Source: Deinococcus sp. KNUC1210 (GTDB lineage Bacteria > Deinococcota > Deinococci > Deinococcales > Deinococcaceae). Taken from it: DNA of 64,000 nt. Made by a program: the position numbers and the translations under genes. Shown here in pieces: positions 14,610-31,630 of this stretch. Every line of letters starts with the position of its first letter. The first letter of the stretch is position 1. The notes under the pieces were generated by a model. That model worked only from the letters and a program-made list of their open reading frames with translations, did not search any database and was not told the origin of the DNA. Location: positions 806,001 to 870,000 of the forward strand of contig NZ_CP092190.1 of NCBI RefSeq assembly GCF_022344005.1. Reading direction: 5' to 3'.

Positions 14610-14651
14610 CGTGATGCGGGATGCGTGATACGTGATGCGGGATGCGGGATG
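14610..14651 (-). repeat. Six-unit heptamer array, nuoJ-nuoK spacer
   Basis: Six perfect-register 7-bp units on the plus strand: CGTGATG, CGGGATG, CGTGATA, CGTGATG, CGGGATG, CGGGATG. In operon sense the unit is YATCMCG. Confidence 0.8.
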
Positions 14652-14672
14652 AACTGACGCCAGCTCAAAACC

Positions 14673-14700
14673 TACTTCCCACTTCCTATTCCCTACTTCC
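14673..14700 (-). repeat. Four-unit heptamer array, nuoJ-nuoK spacer
   Basis: Four 7-bp units, TACTTCC, CACTTCC, TATTCCC and TACTTCC, directly next to the first array but with a different sequence. The two arrays share only the unit length. Confidence 0.75.
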
Positions 14701-14704
14701 CCTC

Positions 14705-15265
14705 TCATGCCCGCACCTCCTTGCCACTCTGCGCCGCACCTTCCGTCACGGCGTCGGGCTGCACGACCGGACGCTGCACCAGGGCTACCGAACCGACCAC
14801 CGCGACCAGCAGCAGAATGCTGACCGCCTCGAAGGGCAGCAGGAAGCGTGTCAGCAGCGTTTCTCCGACCGGGCCGGGTGCGCCGTTTTGCAGCTGCGCG
14901 GCGGCCTGCGCCAGCGGTTTGGGATCGCTGTAGGTAAAGGCCAGCACCACGAAGGCCGAAGCCAGCAGTGCGCCGCCTATCGCCGCGATCTCGGTGACGT
15001 AGGGAACCGGATTGTTGCCGCTGACCGGCAGATTGGCGTTCAGCAGCATGATGACGAACAGGAACAGCACCATGACCGCGCCTGCATACACGATCACCTG
15101 CACCACGCTGACGAAACTGGCATTCATGGTGGCGTACATGCCCGCCAGTGCGATCAGCGTGCCGACCAGCCCCAGCGCGGCATGCACGGCATTGCGGGCC
15201 GCCACCGTGATGATCGCGCCGACGATGATGAGTGCGCCCAGCAGAATGAAGGCGACGTTAGCCAT
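14705..15265 (-). CDS. nuoJ: NADH-quinone oxidoreductase subunit J
   Basis: A 186-residue membrane subunit with five TM helices. AALGLVGTLIALAGMYATMN and VVQVIVYAGAVMVLFLFVIM (the TM3 pi-bulge region typical of NuoJ) identify it. A weak AGG lies upstream, and the gene is separated from nuoI by 108 nt containing short CTCACGG/ATCACG-like repeats. Confidence 0.94.
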   Translation of the reverse strand: MANVAFILLGALIIVGAIITVAARNAVHAALGLVGTLIALAGMYATMNASFVSVVQVIVYAGAVMVLFLFVIMLLNANLPVSGNNPVPYVTEIAAIGGALLASAFVVLAFTYSDPKPLAQAAAQLQNGAPGPVGETLLTRFLLPFEAVSILLLVAVVGSVALVQRPVVQPDAVTEGAAQSGKEVRA

Positions 15266-15373
15266 GAACAGGACCTGTGACGGGTAATGCGCGGCGCGTG
15301 ATGATCTGGCGGCTGTGAGCGATGACCCGTGAGCTGTCAGCCGCAGCCCCCGATGTTCCGGTTGAGCTTCCCA

Positions 15374-15925
15374 TCATTCGTACTTCACCCCTTCCAGTTC
15401 GGGCCGCACACCGTCCGGCACCTGAAAGCCCAGCCGCACGGGTTTTCCCTTTCTGGCAGCTTCGCGGCGCTGCGGCACGCTGCCCGTCACGCCCACCAGC
15501 ATGTCTTCCTTGGCGTACACGAAATCGCGGTAACGATAATCGGCCATCTCGAATTCGTTGCCCATCACGACCGCGCCCGTGGGGCAGGCTTCCTCGCACA
15601 TGCCGCAGAAGATGCAGCGCAGCATGTTGATCTCGTACACGCTGGCGTAGCGCTCGCCGGGGCTGGTCGGGTGGGCCGGATCGTTCTCGGCGGCCTCGAC
15701 GTAGATGGCGTAGGCGGGGCAGGCAGCGGCGCACAGGCTACAGCCGATGCACTTTTCCAGCCCCGGTTCGCCCGGCTTGTTGCTGGGATGGCGTGTCAGG
15801 ACGTGCCGCCCGCGAAAACGTGGCTGAATGGCGGCACGCTGCTCGGGATAACTCACCGTGACCGGCTTCTGAAACAGTTTGGAGAGCGTGACACCCATGC
15901 CGCGCCCGATTTCAAGTACGCCCAT
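15374..15925 (-). CDS. nuoI: NADH-quinone oxidoreductase subunit I
   Basis: A 183-residue peripheral-arm subunit carrying clusters N6a and N6b. Two four-cysteine motifs are present: [12 protein letters not shown] and [12 protein letters not shown]. The start is preceded by GGAGG 5 nt upstream. It connects NuoB (N2) to the rest of the iron-sulfur chain. Confidence 0.95.
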   Translation of the reverse strand: MGVLEIGRGMGVTLSKLFQKPVTVSYPEQRAAIQPRFRGRHVLTRHPSNKPGEPGLEKCIGCSLCAAACPAYAIYVEAAENDPAHPTSPGERYASVYEINMLRCIFCGMCEEACPTGAVVMGNEFEMADYRYRDFVYAKEDMLVGVTGSVPQRREAARKGKPVRLGFQVPDGVRPELEGVKYE

Positions 15926-15989
15926 TTCGACCTCCGGTAGAGCTGTAGACGAGGAGCCGTGAGCGCTGAACGTTCGACCCGGCGTTCAT

Positions 15990-19321
<3,332 letters not shown>

Positions 19322-19429
19322 GGGGAAACCTCGTGCTGCGTGAGGAGGAACGGGGAATCAGAGATGCGCTGAGCGGACGGTTCATCAGGACAGACGTTCA
19401 GAGTTCGGCACCGACGGCTCGAAGCCTCA

Positions 19430-20775
<1,346 letters not shown>

Positions 20776-20779
<4 letters not shown>

Positions 20780-21387
20780 GGCTGCACCTCCAATCCGTGG
20801 AGATTCTGCCCGGAATTGCCCATCGCGTCGCCCGCCGCCGTCACCTGCCGCCCATCAGGGCGCACCGTGACCGGAACGGGGTTTTCGGGGGTGGGCATGA
20901 TGCCGTTTTTCATCATCGCCAGCAGATCGTGACATTTGCGCCGGGTCACGTTCTCGTAGTAGCCCAGATCGTTCACCTGCATCATCGGAGCGGTGCCGCA
21001 GCTTCCCAGGCATTCCACCTTCTGCACGCTGAATCTGCCGTCCGCACTCACCTCGCCGGGCTGCACGTCGAGCTGCGTCACCAGTTCATCCCACAGCTCG
21101 TCTGCGCCCGCCAGCGAACACATCAGCGTGCTGCACACCTGAAGATGGTAGGTGCCGGTCGGAACGGTGGAGTACGTGGAATAAAAGCTCATGACGCTGC
21201 GAACTTCGGTGGCGGTGCTGCCGATCAGGGCGGCAATCTCGTGCATGTGCCCATCGGACACGTACCCGAACTGGTTCTGCACCTCGCGCAGCAGCGGCAT
21301 CAGAGCGCTGCGTCTGCCCTGCGGCGTGGCCGGATACCGGTTAAAGATGTCCGAAACCAACACCTGTTTATCGTCGAAATACCCCAC
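20776..21387 (-). CDS. nuoE: NADH-quinone oxidoreductase subunit E
   Basis: A 203-residue thioredoxin-like subunit with the N1a 2Fe-2S cluster: [12 protein letters not shown] (C-x4-C) and [17 protein letters not shown] (C-x3-C). The GTG start sits directly after the TAA of the DinB-like gene, with GGAGG upstream. The C-terminal 40 residues are low in conservation. Confidence 0.94.
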
Positions 21388-21860
21388 TTACTCCCTCCAG
21401 ATCGGCCAGACGGCCTCTTCGATCTCGTCCATCTGTTCGGCGCTGCGCCCGCTCTGCCGCAGCAGCGTGAAAATCTGCCCTCTGTGGTGCGAATCGTGCA
21501 CGAGGGTGTGTTGCAGGAAGTGTGCCGGATCGCTCCTGTAGGCCGCCTCGAACGTGCGCCCCTCGGCATAGGCGGCCTGGACCGCTTCCAGCGCAGCTCT
21601 GTCGCCCGCTTCAAAGGCGGCCTGAAGCTCCGACACGCCGGCCTGATCACTGCTTCTGGTCAGCTGCTCGGCATGGGCAGGCGAAATCCTGCTCAGCCAG
21701 CCGCGCCGGAAGTCGGCTATATGCGCCAACAGCTCGGCAATGGTGTTACCGTCCGGCCCGTTCGAGCGGGTCAGATCGTCGGCAGTCAGAGCCGCAATCA
21801 GGGCGGCATTCACGCGGCCATTGCGGGCAAACGATTCGAGGACAAGCGCAGGAATCTCCC

Positions 21861-21864
<4 letters not shown>
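21388..21864 (-). CDS. DinB-like (four-helix bundle) protein inside the nuo operon
   Basis: A 158-residue protein of the DinB/DUF664-like superfamily, judged from the N-terminal helix, the [17 protein letters not shown] segment with a metal-type His, and the [21 protein letters not shown] motif near residue 125 that supplies the remaining His ligands. Family members are metal-binding helical bundles, some acting as thiol-dependent transferases; the function is not predictable here. Its ATG overlaps the nuoD stop (ATGA), and its TAA abuts the nuoE GTG, so it is translated as part of the complex I message. It is not a complex I subunit. Confidence 0.8.
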
Positions 21865-23149
<1,285 letters not shown>

Positions 23150-23153
<4 letters not shown>

Positions 23154-23785
23154 TTTGGTCCACCTTCCGGCATCACGGGGGGAAGCGGCTGTGCCTGCTC
23201 TCCCCGGCGGAGCGCCCCGCGCCATCCGGTCAGGCCCGCACTCTGCCCGCTCAGACCCGCGCGAAAGGCGGCAGGATCGAGAAAACGCCCATCACGGAAG
23301 AGTGTGGGCGTCTCGCCAATCGGAAAATCCTTGCGGAGTGGATGACCTTCCAGGTCGTCGGGCGTCAACACTTTTCGCATGTCGGGGTGCCCGCTGAACA
23401 CCACGCCCATCAGGTCGTACACCTCGCGCTCCAGGTAGTTGGCGGCCTTCCACACCTGATACAGGCTGGGGACTTCGCCAGATTCCGGCACGTACACCCG
23501 CAGAAACAGGCGGCGGTAATCGGTCGGATGAAAGACGTTGTGCAGCACACAGTAGCGGGCGGGGCGCTCCTCGACGTACTGCGAATAGTCGAGGCCGATG
23601 CTGTCGAGCAGCATGAATCCGTCCGATTTGAGCAGCCGCGCCACCCGGATCAGGTCGTCGGCGGGCACGAGGGCAGTGGGTTCGGCGCTGTCGTCGGCCT
23701 TCACGTCCAGGCTGGTCAGCCAGTCGGAAAACTGCGGCGACAGTGCGTCGCGGCGGGGGTCGGCGTTCTGTGGAAGAGGAGTCAT
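23150..23785 (-). CDS. nuoC: NADH-quinone oxidoreductase subunit C
   Basis: A 211-residue peripheral-arm subunit of the 30-kDa family. [20 protein letters not shown] and [16 protein letters not shown] are the family signature. AGGAGG lies 7 nt upstream of the ATG. The tail after residue 165 is poorly conserved. Confidence 0.94.
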
Positions 23786-23886
23786 TCGGAAAGCCTCCTG
23801 GGAAAGTGGTCAGGCACGAGCTTGAGCATCGAAGGGTTGGCCGTTGCGGTGTTGCTGGCACGCCCGGGGAACGCCCGTCTGGACAC

Positions 23887-24423
<537 letters not shown>

Positions 24424-24532
24424 AAAGAGACCTCTGAAGGAGACCTGAAGTTCAGGGCGTCGGGGGCGGCCCCTCTCCTGTGGAGCTGTTCCACTCCTCT
24501 TTCTTGCCAGTTCCGCATGTCTCTGCTCCTGG

Positions 24533-24861
24533 TTACGCCCACTCCAGCACCCCTTTTTCAGAATGTAGTAGTAGCCCACCAGTACCAACACCACGAAACT
24601 GACCGTTTCCCAGAAGGCGAAGACGCCGAGTTTCTGGTAAGCCGTGGCAATCGGATAGAAGAAGGCCGTTTCGATGTCGAACACGATAAACAGCATGGCA
24701 ACCAGATAGAAATGCACCGGAAAGCGCTGGCGATCTGCGCCACCTTCCGGGTCGTTGCCGCTCTCGTAGGGCATCAGCTTGGTACGGCTGGGTTTTTTCG
24801 GCCCCAGCAGCAGGCTGACAATGACGGCCAGCACGCCGATACCCCCGGCGATCAGCAGCAT
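24533..24861 (-). CDS. nuoA: NADH-quinone oxidoreductase subunit A, 3' end altered by a one-base loss
   Basis: A small subunit with three TM helices. [20 protein letters not shown] and [21 protein letters not shown] match NuoA of Thermus and Deinococcus. At the A5G4 tract (24550-24558) the frame slips. With one more base the end reads [13 protein letters not shown] followed by TAA at 24535-24533, the normal terminus; without it the frame reads through into nuoB. The start is uncertain: ATG at 24861 has no ribosome site, whereas AAAGGAGGG at 24902-24894 points to a start about 24 nt further upstream, where only ATC or CTT codons are in frame, so a second error near the start is possible. Confidence 0.85.
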
Positions 24862-25206
24862 GATGACCAGATTCAGGACTTCGATAAGCGTCTCCCTCCT
24901 TTCACGTCGAATACACGCATGGTTGGGCCGATGATGGAAGCTTTTCGCAGACCGGAACAGGAGAACTCAGACCCTTAGCCGAACTCGTGCCATATTTCAC
25001 GAACTTTAGGCGGATACCGGACTCACTCTGGACAGGACTGCTCAAGCAGACAACGTTGTGGTACGCCTCTGTTTTATCACGAAGCAGGCTGTGTGGGGCA
25101 GGTCAGAGGAGCAGTTGCCTCGCTGCCGGGCCTTCGACTGGCAGGCGTCATTGCTGCCGATTGCAGTTGATCCGCGCCGACAATCAAGGACCGCTACAGT
25201 GCAGCT
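24862..25206. other. Divergent regulatory region between nuoA and a methyltransferase gene
   Basis: 345 nt without a gene. On the minus strand it holds the AAAGGAGGG ribosome-binding site of nuoA (24902-24894) and presumably the nuo promoter, for which I see no convincing -35/-10 pair. TCGTG (24985-24989) and CACGA (24998-25002) form a small inverted repeat that could be an operator. On the plus strand it ends with the -10 element of the methyltransferase gene. Confidence 0.5.
25195..25200 (+). promoter_or_regulatory. -10 element of the methyltransferase gene (leaderless)
   Basis: TACAGT, 6 nt before the ATG at 25207; no Shine-Dalgarno sequence. Confidence 0.55.
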
Positions 25207-26025
25207 ATGACAGACCGTCTCACAGCACTGCGCCGAGCTGCCTTTCCTACAGAAGCCGCCAGTATTTTAAGAGCACGGTCTTTGGAGACTGATTACAGTC
25301 ATCTGTCACAGTCGCTTCAACCAGGACAACGTGTGCTCGACGTTGGGTGCGGCACAGGCGCGATGACGCTTGGAATTGCCAAAGCCGTGGTCAGTGGGGA
25401 GGTGATTGGGATTGATATCAATGCAAACCTGATTGCCGAAGCGGTACAGAACCATCAGCTTCCCAATCTTTCGTTTCAATGCGCCGATCTTTCTACACTC
25501 GAACGTCTGGAGAGTGTCCATCCCAGGTTCGATCTTGTCGTGGCAGCCCGTGTTCTACAGTGGCTAACCCATCCAGCAGACGCACTCAAACAGATGGTTT
25601 CTGTCCTCAGATCAGGAGGAAAGCTCTTTGTTCTCGATTACAACCACACCAAGGCACGGCTTTTTCCCCCGCCTCCCGAAACGATGATGTACTTCCGCAA
25701 ACGCTATCTGGACTGGCGTGCAGATGCGGGAATGGGCAATGAGATCGCGGATCATCTCAGAGAGTTGATGGAACTTTCAGGATTAAGCGATATCAGGAGC
25801 ACCGAACAGCACGAACTGACACGCCGAGGAGAGAGCGAGTTTGCACGCAGGATCAGTCTGTGGGCAGAGGTCGCATCCACGCGAGGTCATCAGGTTGTTG
25901 CCGACGGCTATCTGAGCGAGCAGGAACGACAAACGGCCGTCAATGACTTTCAGGACTGGATGCAGAACGATGCAGCCGAACAGTCTTTCTACCTCTTAAG
26001 CGTGGTCGGGACAAAGTTGGCCTGA
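25207..26025 (+). CDS. Class I SAM-dependent methyltransferase
   Basis: A 272-residue soluble enzyme. Motif I is VLDVGCGTGAMTLGIAKA near residue 43, the acidic residue after strand 2 is in VIGIDINANLI, and FDLVVAARVLQWLTHPADAL is motif II of the UbiE/Methyltransf_11 type. The C-terminal half (PPPPETMMYFRKRYLDWRAD) may form the substrate lid. The acceptor is unknown. Codon use and base composition are visibly less GC-biased than in the flanking nuo and kinase genes, which may reflect a recent arrival. It is monocistronic, with its own leaderless promoter. Confidence 0.85.
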   Translation: MTDRLTALRRAAFPTEAASILRARSLETDYSHLSQSLQPGQRVLDVGCGTGAMTLGIAKAVVSGEVIGIDINANLIAEAVQNHQLPNLSFQCADLSTLERLESVHPRFDLVVAARVLQWLTHPADALKQMVSVLRSGGKLFVLDYNHTKARLFPPPPETMMYFRKRYLDWRADAGMGNEIADHLRELMELSGLSDIRSTEQHELTRRGESEFARRISLWAEVASTRGHQVVADGYLSEQERQTAVNDFQDWMQNDAAEQSFYLLSVVGTKLA

Positions 26026-26078
26026 GCACACTGGACACAGCAAGGCGAAGGGAGCGCCCTGAGCGGGTATACCTGCCC

Positions 26079-27227
26079 TCACACCAGCAGGTCGGCGAAA
26101 TCGTCGTCTTCGGTTTCCATCGCCAGCGGCAGGGTGAAGTAGAAACTCGCGCCCTTGCCACGCTCCGACTCAACCCAGATACGCCCGCCGTGTCCCTCGA
26201 CCGCCAGTTTGCAGAAAGCCAGCCCCATGCCGGTGTCGAATCGGCCGTGCAGCGTCAGGCGCGACTGCTCGAAGGCCGCGAACAGGTTGGGAATGTCCTC
26301 GGCGGGAATACCCTCGCCGTCGTCGTGAATGGCACACAGCAGTTCATTGCCCTGCACCTGCGCCCGCAGCGTAATGACGCCGCCCGTCGTGGTGTGCTTC
26401 ATGGCGTTTGAAAGCAGGTTGGCATAGATACGCCGCAGAATTTCCGGGTCGGCCAGGACCGGAGGCATTTCGCCCGGCACCTGTATTCGCAGATGCCGTT
26501 CACGCATGCCCACGCCCACATCGCCGCGTGCCTGCTCGATCACCTCGGTAAACTGCACCGCGAAGACCAGTTCGGTGTTCAGCTTCATCTTGCCCGCCTG
26601 AATCTTGCGGACATCGAGCATGTTCACTGACAGGTGCAGCAGATGGTAGGTTTCCTCGCGTGCCAGCTTGACCAGCTCACGCGACTCGCCGCTCAGGTCG
26701 GTGTCGTCCTCGACCACTTCCAGCAGCCCCAGCACCGCCGCGATAGGGTTCTTCAGGTCGTGCACCAGCATATGAACGAGCTGGTCGCGCACCCGTTCCT
26801 CGTGTTCCCAGCTCTCCATGCGGCGCTGCAAGGTCGCCATGCGCTCGGTTTGCTCGCGGGTCTGCCGCACCCGCTCCAGCAGCGTTCTGACCTGAGAGGC
26901 CATCGCCTCGGTGGGCGTGTTGTCGCTCATCAGGGCGTCGGCCCCGGCCTGAAGCATCGGACCCAGGCCCTGTGTGCCCACCGCCAGCCAGCGGGTATGC
27001 GCCAGGTCTTCACGGCCCCGCAGCATCCCCAGCACGTCGTGAAGCGGCAGTCTGCTGGGCAGATCGGTATACAGCAGCACCACATCTGGCGGTGTCAGAT
27101 GTGTTTCGCGCAGCAGCCCTTCAGCGTCTGCCACATGCATCAGTTCGGCCATCGGAACAGCCGATGCCAGCGCCATCGTTCTCGAAGGGTCGCTTGCCGC
27201 TACCATCACCACCGGTTTATTGACCAT
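26079..27227 (-). CDS. Sensor histidine kinase with N-terminal receiver-like domain
   Basis: A 382-residue cytoplasmic kinase. Residues 1-115 resemble a receiver fold, but the position normally holding the phospho-Asp in the strand-3 LLD motif reads LLY ([16 protein letters not shown]), with an Asp two residues later, so it may be a pseudo-receiver. A short coiled-coil-like linker follows (about residues 116-145). The H box is [20 protein letters not shown]; the N box [12 protein letters not shown]1 DDGEGIP and G2 [16 protein letters not shown] are complete. No TM segment and no response regulator gene lies nearby. A purine-rich AGGAAGTAGGA precedes the ATG. Confidence 0.88.
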   Translation of the reverse strand: MVNKPVVMVAASDPSRTMALASAVPMAELMHVADAEGLLRETHLTPPDVVLLYTDLPSRLPLHDVLGMLRGREDLAHTRWLAVGTQGLGPMLQAGADALMSDNTPTEAMASQVRTLLERVRQTREQTERMATLQRRMESWEHEERVRDQLVHMLVHDLKNPIAAVLGLLEVVEDDTDLSGESRELVKLAREETYHLLHLSVNMLDVRKIQAGKMKLNTELVFAVQFTEVIEQARGDVGVGMRERHLRIQVPGEMPPVLADPEILRRIYANLLSNAMKHTTTGGVITLRAQVQGNELLCAIHDDGEGIPAEDIPNLFAAFEQSRLTLHGRFDTGMGLAFCKLAVEGHGGRIWVESERGKGASFYFTLPLAMETEDDDFADLLV

Positions 27228-27356
27228 TCCTACTTCCTAGAATACCCAATCGCTTCGCCGACATTCCATCGGCAGAACGACATTTGCCCCGCCCCGAGAG
27301 AGGGCAGGGCGACTGAACAGAAAAACCGCAGCCTGAAAGCAGGTTTCAGGTGCCGA

Positions 27357-29414
27357 TTACAGCAGGCCGCTGCGCCTCAGCAGGGCATCGGGATCGGGGG
27401 CACGGCCCATGAATTCCTCGAACAGGGCGTCAGGAGCGGCGCTGTTTCCTCTCGACAGCACCGAATTCACGAATGCCTGACCGGTCTGACGATTGAAGAT
27501 GCCTTCCTTCTCGAAGCGCGAGAAGGCGTCGGCCTCCAGCACTTCAGCCCACTTGTAGCTGTAATAGCCTGCCGCGTAGCCCACCGGACTGGAAAACAGA
27601 TGTCCGAAATTGGTGATGCGGGCGTCGTCGGGCAGCGCGGGCACCGGCAGGAAGGGAGCCATCATCTCGCGGGAGTAGCTGAGCGGGTCGCCTGATTCGG
27701 GCGTGTACTCGGTGTGCAGCGCCAGATCGACGGTTGCGAACGAATACTGACGCATAGCCGCGTTGGCCGCACGGAAATTGCGGGCACGCAGCATCTTCTG
27801 ATACAGCTCGTCCGGCACAGGCTCGCCCGTCTGGTAGTGCCGCCCGAACAGATTCAGCGCTTCTCTGTTCCAGGTCCAGTTCTCCATGAAATGCGAGGGC
27901 AGTTCCACGAAATCCCAGGCGACGCTGGTGCCCGACAGCGACCTCAGCGGCACCCGCGACAGCGAACTGTGCAGCAGATGCCCGAATTCATGGAACACCG
28001 TTTCCACTTCGTCATGGCTGAGCAGTGCGGGCGTATCGGCGCTGGGCGGCGTCAGATTGCCCGCCATCAGCCCCAGGTGAGGGCGGAAACTGCCGTCCGG
28101 CTGCGGCCCGCCGGTCTTGAGCTTGTTGTGCCACGCCCCGCCGCGCTTGCTGTCACGCGGGAACCAGTCGGTATAGAAACTGGCGAGATGCGTGCCTGTC
28201 TCGTCCTGAATGGTGTAGAAGCGTACCTCGGGATGCCAGCCGGGAGCCTCGGCAGGCGCGACCACGATCCCGAAGAGGCGACTGGCGATGTCGAACAGGC
28301 CTGACAGCACGCTGTCAATGGCGAAATACGGGCGCAGCGCCTCGTCGTCGAAGTCGTAGGTGGCGAGGCGCTGTTTTTCGGCCCAGTACGAGGTGTCCCA
28401 GGGAGCAAGGGCAGGCGCGTCCTGACCGACCTGCTGGCGATAGTACGATTCCAGCTCGGCGTTCTCACGCACAAAAGCCGGGCGGGTCCGCTTCTCCAGG
28501 TCGCGCTCGAAGGCCAGTGCGCCTGCACCGCTTTTGGCCATCCGGTCTTCCAGCAGATAATCGGCGTAGTTGGCGTAGCCCAGCAGCTCGGCCTTTTCCT
28601 GGCGCAGCCGCAGAATGTCTGGCAGCAGCGCGGTATTGTCGCGCCCCTCGCCCGTTCCGACGGCGTTGAAGGCGCGGTACAGCTCTTCGCGTAGCGTCCG
28701 GTCTTCGCCGTAGGTGAGAATCGGAATGTAGGTGGGGGCGTGCAGCGTCAGGCGGTGCATCCCCGGCTGCCCATGCGTGGCAGCGTCGCGGGCGGTGGCC
28801 TGCTGAATGCGTTCTGGTACACCCGCGAGGCGCTCGGCAGGCACGTACAGCTCGAACGCTCCTACGCCGTCCATGCTGTTGCTGCTGTACCTGCTGGTGA
28901 TCTCACCCAGCTCGATATTCAGCGCCTTGAGCCGCGCCTGCTCTTCGGACGGCAGATCTGCACCGCTGCGCCGGAAGTCGTCGAGACTGAGCTTCAGGAA
29001 GCGGGCCTCCACAGTGCCGAGAGCAGCGGCGGCGTCGCTGGCGGCAAAGCGCTTCAGGGCGGCGTACAGACCCGCGTGCATACCCAGATCGGTATAGAAC
29101 GCACTGACCTTGGGCTGAATGACCCTGCGAGCGGCCCGCCACTCATCGCTCGACACCACGCCTTCCAGGTGATGCACCACCGTGACAGCGGTATCCAGGC
29201 GCTCGGTCAGGCGATCGAGCCGCTTCAGGAAGCCGGGCTGGTCATCGGACTGCGCCAGCGCTTCCAGATCGGCCCGCGCCTGGTCGATCAGGGTGTCGAC
29301 GGCGGGTTCGGCGTGTTCGGGGCGGATACGGTCGAAGGGAATCAGAAACTCGGTATCGAGCAGTGGATTGTGTGCTGCCTGGGGGGTGGGGACGACGTCC
29401 TGAGCAGTGGTCAT
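27357..29414 (-). CDS. M3-family oligopeptidase (oligopeptidase A/PrlC-like)
   Basis: A 685-residue zinc metallopeptidase that would degrade short peptides in the cytoplasm. The zinc motif HEFGH is in [18 protein letters not shown] near residue 475, and the third ligand is downstream in [14 protein letters not shown]. The C-terminal [20 protein letters not shown] region with its substrate-binding tyrosines is conserved. The start at 29414 is preferred over an upstream ATG because TATACT lies 6 nt before it and the 42-residue extension has no homology. Confidence 0.92.
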   Translation of the reverse strand: MTTAQDVVPTPQAAHNPLLDTEFLIPFDRIRPEHAEPAVDTLIDQARADLEALAQSDDQPGFLKRLDRLTERLDTAVTVVHHLEGVVSSDEWRAARRVIQPKVSAFYTDLGMHAGLYAALKRFAASDAAAALGTVEARFLKLSLDDFRRSGADLPSEEQARLKALNIELGEITSRYSSNSMDGVGAFELYVPAERLAGVPERIQQATARDAATHGQPGMHRLTLHAPTYIPILTYGEDRTLREELYRAFNAVGTGEGRDNTALLPDILRLRQEKAELLGYANYADYLLEDRMAKSGAGALAFERDLEKRTRPAFVRENAELESYYRQQVGQDAPALAPWDTSYWAEKQRLATYDFDDEALRPYFAIDSVLSGLFDIASRLFGIVVAPAEAPGWHPEVRFYTIQDETGTHLASFYTDWFPRDSKRGGAWHNKLKTGGPQPDGSFRPHLGLMAGNLTPPSADTPALLSHDEVETVFHEFGHLLHSSLSRVPLRSLSGTSVAWDFVELPSHFMENWTWNREALNLFGRHYQTGEPVPDELYQKMLRARNFRAANAAMRQYSFATVDLALHTEYTPESGDPLSYSREMMAPFLPVPALPDDARITNFGHLFSSPVGYAAGYYSYKWAEVLEADAFSRFEKEGIFNRQTGQAFVNSVLSRGNSAAPDALFEEFMGRAPDPDALLRRSGLL

Positions 29415-29420
29415 CCGGGG

Positions 29421-29426
29421 AGTATA
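29421..29426 (-). promoter_or_regulatory. -10 element of the M3 peptidase gene (leaderless)
   Basis: TATACT on the minus strand, 6 nt before the ATG at 29414. Confidence 0.6.
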
Positions 29427-29538
29427 GAACCTGACAGGAATCGCAGGCGGCGAGAATGATGACAACAGCCCTAAGCAACGTGGTGTATCGAGAGGGCGCA
29501 CAGGCCGGCTGATCTGTCCGGACGCCGCGCCGCCGGGC

Positions 29539-30507
29539 ATGGCAACATGCGGTATGCAGAGTCCGACCCTCCGCCCTTTCGATGCGGCTGCCGATTACGC
29601 GCTGCTGGCCGAGTTTCTGACGCGGCTGCACCCAGGTTCCCCGCAGAGTGCCGAAGACCTGCTGCGCTTCGACGCCGGACGCCTGCCCGACGAGCACCAC
29701 GCCCGCACGCTGGCTGTACTGGACGGCGAACTGGTCGGCATGGTCGAAACCGAGCGCTCCCGCCAGTTCAATCAGCCGGGGTGGTACGGCCTGCACGTCA
29801 GAACGGCGGAGACGGACCTGTGGCACCGGCTGGAACGCAGCGGGCTGGACACGCTGCGCCCGCTCTCCCCTGCCGTGCTGCACACCAGTGTGCGCGAGGA
29901 CTGGACGGAATATCCGCGCCTGAAGGCCGAAGGCTGGCAGGAGCACGAGCGCACATGGCTGAGCGTCCTCGATCTGAAACGCTTTGACGCGGCTGCCTTC
30001 GCGGCCCAGGCGCAGCGGGCGCAGGCAGCGGGCATCGTGATCGCCACACCGGAAGAACTCGGCTGGGACGGCAGCGAAGCCGTCCAGCGCCGACTGTACG
30101 AACTCGTCGTCCTGCTGCTGAGCGACGTGCCCACCACCGACCCCCTGATTCCCTGGCCGTTCGAGGTCTGGCAGCGCCGCATCATGCAGGAACACTTTCA
30201 TCCCGCTGGTCCGCTGATCGCGGTGCAGGGCGGCGAGTGGGTCGGCCTGACCGAGCTGTATCAGCCGATGCTGTCCCGGCCCGGCACGCTGCGGCAGGGC
30301 CTGACCGGTGTTCGGCGCGAGTGGCGCGGCAACGGCGTGGCCTGGGCGCTGAAGCTGCGGGCAGCGGCGCGGGCGCAGGAGCAGGGCTGGCAGCAGATCC
30401 TGACGAGCAACCATGTCAACAACCGCGAAATGCTGGGCATCAACGAGGCGATGGGCTTCGTGAAGGAACCCGCGCTGGTGGTGCTGAAGCGGGCATGGAA
30501 CGGATAA
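29539..30507 (+). CDS. Tandem GNAT-domain N-acetyltransferase
   Basis: A 322-residue protein with two GNAT-like halves. The N-terminal half ([20 protein letters not shown] ... [15 protein letters not shown]) is degenerate. The C-terminal half has [20 protein letters not shown], the acetyl-CoA-binding R/Q-x-x-G-x-G/A pattern, and [19 protein letters not shown] typical of motif B. The substrate is unknown. Two possible starts exist, ATG 29539 and ATG 29554 (MQSPTLRPF); the second fits the beginning of the domain better, but neither has a ribosome site. Divergent from the M3 peptidase gene. Confidence 0.8.
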   Translation: MATCGMQSPTLRPFDAAADYALLAEFLTRLHPGSPQSAEDLLRFDAGRLPDEHHARTLAVLDGELVGMVETERSRQFNQPGWYGLHVRTAETDLWHRLERSGLDTLRPLSPAVLHTSVREDWTEYPRLKAEGWQEHERTWLSVLDLKRFDAAAFAAQAQRAQAAGIVIATPEELGWDGSEAVQRRLYELVVLLLSDVPTTDPLIPWPFEVWQRRIMQEHFHPAGPLIAVQGGEWVGLTELYQPMLSRPGTLRQGLTGVRREWRGNGVAWALKLRAAARAQEQGWQQILTSNHVNNREMLGINEAMGFVKEPALVVLKRAWNG

Positions 30508-30547
30508 AACCCCGGCACCTCCTTCGCCGCGACCATCTGGCCTGCGT

Positions 30548-31630
30548 TCAGCTCTGCGGAGGCTCGGCCCGTTCCAGCAACATCGCGTCACCCAGACTGT
30601 AGAACCTGTAGCCCGTGTCCAGCGCTGCCGAATACGCCGCCCGGATGCGTTCCTCACCCGCAAAGGCCGCCACCAGCAGCAGCAGCGTGCTTCCCGGCAG
30701 ATGCAGGTTGGTGATCAGCAGGTCGGGCACAAAGCTGGCGTACCCCGGCGTGATGAAGATGCTGGTGTCACCGGGGCCAGCGTGCAGCTCGGTTCCGTCC
30801 CAGGCGCTCTGGAGGGCGCGGACACTCGTGGTGCCGACCGCCACCACCCGCCGCCCTTCCCGCTTCGCCCGGTTGACCGCGTCTGCCGTCGCCTGTGAAA
30901 TATCGAAGCTTTCGGCGTGCATCACGTGTTCCGACACGGGGCCGGAGATGGGCTTGAAGGTTCCGGCTCCCACGTGCAGCGTGATGGCGGCCCGCTGCAC
31001 GCCCATGCTGTCGAGCCGGGCGAGCAGTTCGGGCGTGAAGTGCAGCCCCGCCGTCGGAGCCGCCACGCTGCCGGGCGTCTGGGCGTACACCGTCTGATAG
31101 CGCTGCTGAAAGTCAGCGTCCTGAAGCTGAGCATCGCCAGTCGCGATATAGGGCGGCAGCGGCAGCGTACCGATCCTCTCCAGATGCGGCAGGATGTCTT
31201 CCGGAAAGCTCAGCAGACGGGCGCCGTCCTCCAGCACACCCACCACTTCGGCCTGCACATCACCCAGCAGCAACACGTTTCCGGCACGCTTCGCGGGCTT
31301 GAGATATGCGCTCCAGACGTGCTCGCCCAGCTCCGGACGGACTTCCTGACGCAGCAGCAGCACCTCGATTCTGCCGCCGCCCTGCCCACCTGCGCTCGGC
31401 TTGTGGGCCATCACGCGGGCCGGAATGACGCGGCTTTCGTTGAAAACCAGCACGTCACCGGGCCGCAGCAGGTCGGGCAGCTCACGGAACACGCGGTGTT
31501 GAAGACGTTCCTGCTCCACCACCATCAGGCGGCTGGCATCTCGCGGTTCAGCCCCGGTCTGGGCGATGCGCTCCGGGGGCAGCTCGAAGCTCAGGCGGGC
31601 CAGCAGCGCATCCAGATTTTCCGCGCTCAT
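30548..31630 (-). CDS. queA: tRNA preQ1(34) S-adenosylmethionine ribosyltransferase-isomerase
   Basis: A 360-residue enzyme that moves the ribosyl group of SAM to 7-aminomethyl-7-deazaguanine in tRNA, making epoxyqueuosine. LSFELPPERIAQTGAEPRDA, LLRPGDVLVFNESRVIPAR, VAAPTAGLHFTPELLARL and ITLHVGAGTFKPISG are diagnostic. The ATG overlaps the stop of the NYN-domain gene (ATGA), so the two are co-translated. Confidence 0.95.
   Translation of the reverse strand: MSAENLDALLARLSFELPPERIAQTGAEPRDASRLMVVEQERLQHRVFRELPDLLRPGDVLVFNESRVIPARVMAHKPSAGGQGGGRIEVLLLRQEVRPELGEHVWSAYLKPAKRAGNVLLLGDVQAEVVGVLEDGARLLSFPEDILPHLERIGTLPLPPYIATGDAQLQDADFQQRYQTVYAQTPGSVAAPTAGLHFTPELLARLDSMGVQRAAITLHVGAGTFKPISGPVSEHVMHAESFDISQATADAVNRAKREGRRVVAVGTTSVRALQSAWDGTELHAGPGDTSIFITPGYASFVPDLLITNLHLPGSTLLLLVAAFAGEERIRAAYSAALDTGYRFYSLGDAMLLERAEPPQS

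Noticed and set aside
14610..14700. Possible CRISPR array.
   Set aside because: Units are 7 bp in direct contact without spacers, and no cas genes exist nearby; these are simple tandem repeats.
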